DNA of 10,246 bases from DASQWP01 sp050697555 (GTDB lineage Bacteria > Actinomycetota > Thermoleophilia > Gaiellales > Gaiellaceae), in contig JBOHAD010000080.1 in NCBI GenBank assembly GCA_050697555.1, positions 1 to 10,246 of the forward strand. Direction: 5' to 3'. A model generated the notes under the pieces. That model did not search any database, was not told the origin of the DNA, and saw nothing but the letters and a program-made list of their open reading frames with translations. How positions within the stretch are numbered: the first letter of the stretch is position 1; every line of letters starts with the position of its first letter. Below are positions 5,480-10,246 of this stretch, in pieces. Made by a program: the position numbers and the translations under genes.

Positions 5480-6445
5480 ATGATCCTGGGGGTCGAAACC
5501 TCCTGCGACGAGACCGCAATCGCGCTCGTCACGAGCGACGGGCGGATCCGGGCGAACGTCGTCGCCTCGCAGGCCGACCTCCACGCGCGCTACGGCGGCG
5601 TCGTGCCGGAGGTTGCCTCGCGGCGCCACCTGGAGCTCGTCGCCCCCGTCCTCAGGGAGGCGCTCGCCCAGGCCGAGGCGAGTCTCGAAGACGTCGAGAC
5701 CGTTGCGGTCACGCGCGGCCCGGGGCTGATCGGCGCGCTCCTCGTCGGGATCTCCGCGGCGAAGGCGCTCGCGTGGTCGCGCCGGCTCCCCCTCGTGCCC
5801 GTCGACCACCTTCACGGTCACGTGGCGGCGCTCTTCCTCGAGCCCGATCCGGTCGACCCGCCCTTTCTCTGCCTCCTCGCCAGCGGCGGGCACACACTCC
5901 TCCTCGACGTGCGGGACCGCTCGGGCTTCCGCGTCCTCGGGACGACGCTCGACGACGCCGCGGGCGAGGCTTTCGACAAGGGGGCCCGGCTCCTCGGTCT
6001 CGGCTATCCAGGCGGCGCCGCGCTCGATCGGGCCGCCCGCGAGGGCAATCCAGAGGCGTACCGGTTCCCGGTCGCCCGAGTGCCCGGTCTCGACTTCTCC
6101 TTCTCGGGGCTGAAGACGGCCCTTCTCTACGCGGTGCGCGAGCTCTCGCCCCAGGAGCTCGAGCGCCGCCGCGCCGACCTGGCTGCGAGCTACCAGCGGG
6201 CCATCGTGCACGCGCTCGTCGAGCGCACGGAGGCGGCCGCCCGGGAGACGGGCGCGGAGCGCGTGGCCGTGGTCGGGGGAGTGGCCGCGAACTCGGAGCT
6301 CCGGGCTGCGCTTCCCCACGCCGCCCTCGCGCCGCTTCCGCTCTGTACCGATAACGCAGCCATGATCGCCTCGGCGTCGCGGTACACGCAGCCCATCCCG
6401 TATCCCGAGTATCTTGCGCTCGATGCGTATGCCTCGGCGGCCTAG
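5480..6445 (+). CDS. tsaD: tRNA N6-adenosine threonylcarbamoyltransferase TsaD
   Basis: TsaD (Kae1/YgjD/Gcp family) transfers threonylcarbamoyl from threonylcarbamoyl-AMP to A37 of tRNA. The 321-residue protein shows ILGVETSCDET (2-12), the metal-binding HLHGH (H110 and H114), SGGHT (135-139), DDAAGEAFDKGARLLGLGYPGG (158-179), FSFSGLKTA (206-214), VGGVAANSELR (265-275) and CTDNAAMIA (289-297), whose D291 is the third metal ligand. It is slightly short because the loop between NSELR and CTDN and the C-terminus are trimmed; all catalytic motifs remain. The ATG 5480 directly precedes the conserved N-terminus. A strong GGAGGGGG lies at 5459-5466 but 13 bases away, rather distant. The last 23 bases overlap the next gene. 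Confidence 0.96.
   Translation: MILGVETSCDETAIALVTSDGRIRANVVASQADLHARYGGVVPEVASRRHLELVAPVLREALAQAEASLEDVETVAVTRGPGLIGALLVGISAAKALAWSRRLPLVPVDHLHGHVAALFLEPDPVDPPFLCLLASGGHTLLLDVRDRSGFRVLGTTLDDAAGEAFDKGARLLGLGYPGGAALDRAAREGNPEAYRFPVARVPGLDFSFSGLKTALLYAVRELSPQELERRRADLAASYQRAIVHALVERTEAAARETGAERVAVVGGVAANSELRAALPHAALAPLPLCTDNAAMIASASRYTQPIPYPEYLALDAYASAA
6410..6415 (+). promoter_or_regulatory. Candidate -10 element TATCTT inside the end of tsaD, for a leaderless protease transcript
   Basis: TATCTT lies within tsaD coding sequence and ends seven bases before ATG 6423, the favoured start of the protease. No ribosome site precedes any of the alternative starts (TTG 6414, ATG 6423, ATG 6429). This hexamer is the reason for choosing 6423. 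No -35 is evident. Confidence 0.4.
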
Positions 6446-9014
6446 GGGGACTGGGAGGCTGGCCGCGGCCGCCGTCGCGGCGGCCGCGCTCGTCGGCGTC
6501 GGCGCAGTCCAGGGCGCCGGCGACCCCGTGGGACGGGTGGCCGCCCAGGCCTGGCACGCGGTCTTCGGCGAGCGGGCGGAGACCGCGAATGAGCAGCGCG
6601 TCGTCGTCGTTCTGGCGGCGCCCTCGCTCGCCGACCGGATGACCGTGGAGGAGGAGGCGAGCGCGAGGGAGCAACGGCGCTGGACCGCGGAGGCCGAGGG
6701 CGCGCAGCGGCTCCTGCTCGCCGGGCTGCGGCAGCGCGGCGTGACGATCCGGCGCGACCACGTCTACACGCGGACGTTCAACGGCTTCTCGGCGGTCGTG
6801 GACGCTCGCTCGCTCGCCGAGCTCGAGCGCGCGACCGGGGTCGCCGGTGTCTATCCCGTCCGAACGGTCTATCCCGCCGCCGCCTCCCTGCGACCCGACT
6901 TCGGCGAAGGGCGCTCGCCGGGCGCGCAGATCGTCCTCCCCGGCTTCGACGGGAGCGGCGTCACGATCGCGCTCCTCGACACCGGCGTCGACCGTGCGCA
7001 TCCGTACGTGCGCGGACGAGTCCAGCGCGGCTACGACCTCGTGGACGGCGACAGGAACGTTGCTCCGGCGGCCAGGCCGGACGAGTCTGCGACGGTCGAG
7101 GCACACGGGACGCGCATGGCCGGCCTCATGGTCGGAAGGGACGGACCGGGTGGCGCGAGCGGAGTCGCCCCCGGCGCCGGAGTCCTGCCGATCCGCATCC
7201 TCGGCTGGCGGGAGACCGCCGACGGCGAGTATGCCGTCGTCGGGCGCGGGGACGTGCTCCTCGCCGGCCTCGAGCGCGCCGTCGATCCCGACGCGGACGG
7301 CGACGTCGAGGACGCCGCCGACATCGTGCTCGCCCCCGTGGTCGAGCCGTATGCAGCCTTCGCGGACAGTCCGGAGACACGCGCCGTCACAGGCGCCACG
7401 AAGCTCGGCGCCCTCGTCGTCGCGCCCGCCGGGAACGACGGGCGTTTCGGCCCCGGCTTCGGCCGCGTGGGCGCGCCCGCAGCCGCGGGCGACGCGCTCG
7501 CCGTGGGAGCCCTCGACGGCCGGCGCAGCGTCCTCCAGGTGGACGCGACCCTCCTCGTTGATTCGGGCGCCGTCCACCGGCAGCCGCTCCGGGTCCTGGG
7601 CGCGGCGGCCCCCGAGCGCGCACGGAGCCTTCAGGTCGTCACCCTGGCCGGAGCGACACTCGCGCATCCGGACCGAGGAGCCGGCTCTCCCGCGCCCGGT
7701 GACGAGCTCGGCGACTTCTTCAGCCGCGAGGGGATCAGTCTCGTCGCCGGCCGGGCGGTGCTTCTCTCGGGACGCGTGAACCTACCGCTCGCGGCCCGGA
7801 ATGCCGCGGCCGCCGGAGCGGCCGCCATCCTCGTCCACGGAACGGACCTCCCCGCCGGGGCCCTCGACCTCGACGAAGACGAGGCGCTGCCGCTGCTGGC
7901 GCTTCCCCAGGACGTGGCCGCCGAGGCCCTCGAAGGCCTCGCGGACGGCGAGTCGGTCTCGGTCGCGCTCGAGGCGGGCGCGCCGGTGAGCAATCCCGCC
8001 CGCATGGACGTGGCGGCGTTCTCGTCGGGCGGCATCGCCTTCGACGGCCGCATCAAGCCGGATCTCGTCGCCCCCGGCGTCGGGCTCGCCACGGCGGACG
8101 CCGGCGGGCGGGGACGCTACGCGACCGCCACGGGCACGAGCGCGGCATCCGCCCTGGTGGCGGGCGCGGCGGCGCTCGTTGCTCAGGCCCGTCCCGGCCT
8201 GGCTCCCGCGGAGCTCCGGAGCCTCCTGGCCGGAAGCGCCGCGCAGCTCGCGCGGGGAGACGCACCTCTGCCGGTCACGGCGCAAGGCGCCGGCCACGTC
8301 GATGCGCGGCGGGCTGCCGCCGCCGAGCTGGCGGTCGAGCCGGCCACGCTCGCGTTCGGCCGGGCGGACGGAGCCGACTGGAGCCAGGTGCGCATGCTGA
8401 GAGTCACGAACGTCTCCACCCGGCGCCTCGACGTGGGCTTCGGGATCGCCCCGGACACCCCCGACGTGCCGCTCGCCTTCTCCGTCGCGCCCGCGCGGTT
8501 CGCCATCGAGCCGGGGGCGTCCGCCGAGATCGCCGTGAGTGTCTCGGCCGACGGCCAGATGACCGCGGCCGCCGGCGGGGTGCTCGTCGTCTCGGCGGAG
8601 GGAGCCCAGTCCGTACGCGTTCCGTGGGCGATCGCGCGCCGCGCGGCGGACCGCGCCCCGCTCGTGGGCGAGGTGCAGCTCTCGCACTCCGAGTTCGCGC
8701 CCTCGCCGGCGGCGCCTGCGGTGCTTGCCTTCCGGGCCGGCCGCGTCGACGCCGATCCGGACGGCGAGACGATCGAGCCCGTCGGCCTGCTCGAGCTCGA
8801 GCTCTGGACGGCGGACGGACGCCGGCTCGGCGTTCTCGCCCGCCTTCGAGACGTCCTGCCCGGCCGCTACGCCTTCGGTCTGACGGGCCGCGGGCCGGAC
8901 GGCAAGGTGCTCGCGGACGGCGCGTACGTCCTCCGCCTGCGCGCGCATCCAGTCGACGGCGAGGACGGGACGGCGCCCTCCACCGCAGAGGCGACGTTCA
9001 CGATCAAGGATTAG
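6423..9014 (+). CDS. Secreted subtilisin-like serine protease (S8) with inhibitor I9 propeptide and PA domain
   Basis: This 863-residue protein is probably exported. A basic N-terminus (MRMPRRPRGTGR) leads into an Ala/Val-rich hydrophobic stretch, a likely Sec signal peptide. An I9-like propeptide follows (about residues 58-150, with FNGFSAVVD). The S8 domain has catalytic D186 (ALLDTGVD), H228 (EAHGTRMAG), oxyanion N338 (APAGND) and nucleophile S573 (TGTSAAS). A PA domain (about 430-520) is inserted between N338 and S573. The rest (640-863) looks like beta-sandwich repeats, ending in a FlgD/Fn3-like DGKVLADGAYVLRLRA. No LPxTG motif or C-terminal membrane anchor is seen. Unusual points are R for H in the HGTH motif, A for P after the serine motif, and loss of the usual NxSLG strand. 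The start at TTG 6414 would add three residues. The physiological substrate is unknown, and its closeness to the dehydrogenase may reflect peptide use. Confidence 0.92.
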   Translation: MRMPRRPRGTGRLAAAAVAAAALVGVGAVQGAGDPVGRVAAQAWHAVFGERAETANEQRVVVVLAAPSLADRMTVEEEASAREQRRWTAEAEGAQRLLLAGLRQRGVTIRRDHVYTRTFNGFSAVVDARSLAELERATGVAGVYPVRTVYPAAASLRPDFGEGRSPGAQIVLPGFDGSGVTIALLDTGVDRAHPYVRGRVQRGYDLVDGDRNVAPAARPDESATVEAHGTRMAGLMVGRDGPGGASGVAPGAGVLPIRILGWRETADGEYAVVGRGDVLLAGLERAVDPDADGDVEDAADIVLAPVVEPYAAFADSPETRAVTGATKLGALVVAPAGNDGRFGPGFGRVGAPAAAGDALAVGALDGRRSVLQVDATLLVDSGAVHRQPLRVLGAAAPERARSLQVVTLAGATLAHPDRGAGSPAPGDELGDFFSREGISLVAGRAVLLSGRVNLPLAARNAAAAGAAAILVHGTDLPAGALDLDEDEALPLLALPQDVAAEALEGLADGESVSVALEAGAPVSNPARMDVAAFSSGGIAFDGRIKPDLVAPGVGLATADAGGRGRYATATGTSAASALVAGAAALVAQARPGLAPAELRSLLAGSAAQLARGDAPLPVTAQGAGHVDARRAAAAELAVEPATLAFGRADGADWSQVRMLRVTNVSTRRLDVGFGIAPDTPDVPLAFSVAPARFAIEPGASAEIAVSVSADGQMTAAAGGVLVVSAEGAQSVRVPWAIARRAADRAPLVGEVQLSHSEFAPSPAAPAVLAFRAGRVDADPDGETIEPVGLLELELWTADGRRLGVLARLRDVLPGRYAFGLTGRGPDGKVLADGAYVLRLRAHPVDGEDGTAPSTAEATFTIKD

Positions 9015-9025
9015 TTCGCGACCAC

Positions 9026-9032
9026 AAAGGAG
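9026..9032 (+). promoter_or_regulatory. Shine-Dalgarno AAAGGAG that fixes the glutamate dehydrogenase start
   Basis: AAAGGAG lies six bases before GTG 9039 and is one of the few textbook ribosome sites in the window. It sits in the 24-base gap after the protease stop, which holds no terminator hairpin, so read-through from the protease gene is possible. Confidence 0.7.
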
Positions 9033-9038
9033 CAGAAC

Positions 9039-10246
9039 GTGACGACGCTCGAGGCACCGACACCCTCGCACCTGCGCGAGGATCCCTGGGAGATGGCGCG
9101 CAGCCAGCTGCAGCGCGTCGCGAGCCTCATCGACGTGGGCGAGAACATGTTCAACGTCCTCTCCGAGTGCAAGAAGTCCGTGGTCGTCTCGGTCCCGACG
9201 AGGATGGACGACGGCTCGGTCGAAGTCTTCGAGGGCTTTCGCGTCATTCACAACGTCGCGCGCGGCCCCTCCAAGGGAGGTCTCCGCTACCACCCTGACG
9301 TCACGCTCGAGGAGACGAAGGCGCTCGCCATGTGGATGACGTGGAAGTGCGCCCTCATGGGCCTGCCTTTCGGCGGCGCGAAAGGCGGCGTCGTCTGCAA
9401 CCCCAAGCGGCTGACGACGAGCGAGCTCGAGCGCCTGACCCGGCGGTACACGTCCGAGATCATCAACCAGATCGGGCCCGAGGTGGACATCCCAGCGCCC
9501 GACGTGGGCACGAGCGCCCGCGAGATGGCCTGGATCTTCGATACATACTCGATGAACAAGGGCTACTCCGTGCTCGGCGTCGTTACCGGCAAGCCGCTCC
9601 AGGTCGGCGGTTCCCTCGGGCGCGTGGAGGCGACCGCGCGCGGGGCCGCCTTCTGCACCCGGGAGGCGCTGCGCAAGAGGGGCGAGGGAGTGCGGGGACG
9701 CCGCGTCGTCGTGCAGGGCTTCGGCAACGTCGGGCGCAACCTGGCGGAGATCCTCGCCGAGGACGGCGCGACGGTCGTCGCCCTCTCGGATTCGACGAGC
9801 GGCGTCTTCAATCCCTCGGGGCTCGACGTCGCCGCGGCCGTTGCCCACAAGAGCGAGTCGGGCGGGCTCGACGGCCTCGCGGACGCCGAGTCGATCACGA
9901 ACGAGGAGCTCCTCCTCGTCGACTGCGACGTCCTCGCGCCGTGCGCGCTCGAGCAGGTGATCAGCGGCGAGAACGCCGATCGGGTCAAGGCGGGGATCGT
10001 CTGCGAGGGCGCCAACGGCCCCGTCACGCCCGAGGCGGACCGCATTCTGGAGGACCGCGGCATCCTCGTCCTTCCCGACATCCTCGCCAACGCGGGCGGC
10101 GTCGTCGTCTCCTACTTCGAGTGGGTGCAGGGCCTCCAGGAGTACTTCTGGAAGGAGACGGAGGTGAACGCGAAGCTGAACGACATCGTCACCCGCGCGT
10201 TCGCCGAGACGTGGCGCCTGCACGAGGAGCGCTCGCTGCCGATGCG
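9039..10246 (+). CDS. Glu/Leu/Phe/Val dehydrogenase family protein, probably NAD-type glutamate dehydrogenase; 3' end cut by window edge
   Basis: The family oxidatively deaminates an amino acid to its 2-oxo acid with NAD(P). I translated 402 codons from GTG 9039, nearly the full length of about 415-430 residues. The substrate domain has ARGPSKGGLRYHP (74-86), K103 in WKCALMGLPFGGAKGGV with catalytic K115, and PAPDVGT with D155. K79, K103 and K115 have the spacing of the three active-site lysines of clostridial glutamate dehydrogenase. The first is replaced in leucine and phenylalanine dehydrogenases, so glutamate is the likely substrate. The nucleotide domain has GFGNVG (227-232) and an acidic residue after the next strand (D251 in LSDSTSG), which usually favours NAD over NADP. 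CEGANGPVTPEAD follows. The GTG start has a good ribosome site. The last residues lie beyond the window. Confidence 0.94.
   Translation, partial: MTTLEAPTPSHLREDPWEMARSQLQRVASLIDVGENMFNVLSECKKSVVVSVPTRMDDGSVEVFEGFRVIHNVARGPSKGGLRYHPDVTLEETKALAMWMTWKCALMGLPFGGAKGGVVCNPKRLTTSELERLTRRYTSEIINQIGPEVDIPAPDVGTSAREMAWIFDTYSMNKGYSVLGVVTGKPLQVGGSLGRVEATARGAAFCTREALRKRGEGVRGRRVVVQGFGNVGRNLAEILAEDGATVVALSDSTSGVFNPSGLDVAAAVAHKSESGGLDGLADAESITNEELLLVDCDVLAPCALEQVISGENADRVKAGIVCEGANGPVTPEADRILEDRGILVLPDILANAGGVVVSYFEWVQGLQEYFWKETEVNAKLNDIVTRAFAETWRLHEERSLPM

Noticed and set aside
4952..6319. 455-codon minus-strand open frame opposite rimI and tsaD
   Set aside because: Both sense genes carry all their family motifs; the antisense product is a charged low-complexity chain.
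5709..7667. 652-codon minus-strand open frame opposite tsaD and the protease
   Set aside because: It is antisense to both genes with low-complexity composition and no domain motif; a GC-bias shadow.
8789..8809. Repeated GAGCTC/CTCGAG units in the protease gene
   Set aside because: These are Leu-Glu codon runs (GLLELELW) in a GC-rich genome, with no sign of a separate function.
7782..10223. 813-codon open frame on the minus strand opposite the protease and dehydrogenase genes
   Set aside because: It spans two well-identified plus-strand genes and the gap between them. Its product is Arg/Asp/Glu/Gly-rich with no recognisable motif. Long antisense frames are expected where codon third positions are mostly G or C.
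1..10246. Mobile elements, CRISPR arrays, tRNA or rRNA genes, defence systems, biosynthetic clusters
   Set aside because: I found no direct repeats with spacers, transposase motifs, terminal inverted repeats or cloverleaf-like segments. Almost every base is in an identified housekeeping gene, so no undescribed multi-gene system is claimed.

Overview
The window is very GC-rich, densely coded bacterial chromosome. GTG starts are frequent, genes often overlap by four bases (GTGA), and several starts have a TANNNT hexamer just upstream where a ribosome binding site would normally be, suggesting leaderless mRNAs. The gene order tsaE-tsaB-rimI-tsaD, the DUF2520-panC pair and the composition fit Actinomycetota, perhaps a deep soil lineage such as Thermoleophilia. 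That lineage placement is inference and has not been tested by any search.

Layout. On the minus strand (1-1126) a DUF2520 Rossmann protein precedes panC, which runs off the left edge; this is a pantothenate operon. A 125-base divergent spacer separates it from plus-strand genes that continue to the right edge. These are msrB-msrA (methionine sulfoxide repair), a small FmdB-type zinc ribbon protein overlapping a type 4 (Fe-S) uracil-DNA glycosylase, and then a SAM-dependent methyltransferase that overlaps tsaE and leads tsaE-tsaB-rimI-tsaD. That block holds the t6A37 tRNA modification genes plus the protein N-acetyltransferase usually found with them. Next come a large secreted subtilisin-like (S8) protease with a PA domain insert and a Glu/Leu/Phe/Val dehydrogenase family gene, most likely glutamate dehydrogenase, cut by the right edge.

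Functionally this is a housekeeping region: cofactor synthesis, oxidative and deamination repair, tRNA modification, extracellular proteolysis and amino-acid catabolism. I see no mobile element, CRISPR array, tRNA or rRNA, and no clear undescribed system. The points most worth following are the C-terminal QLGLF peptide on the uracil-DNA glycosylase (a sliding-clamp-binding-like motif), the methyltransferase translationally coupled to the t6A genes, the non-canonical motifs of the S8 protease, the DUF2520 protein as a candidate ketopantoate reductase, and the repeated leaderless-type promoters.
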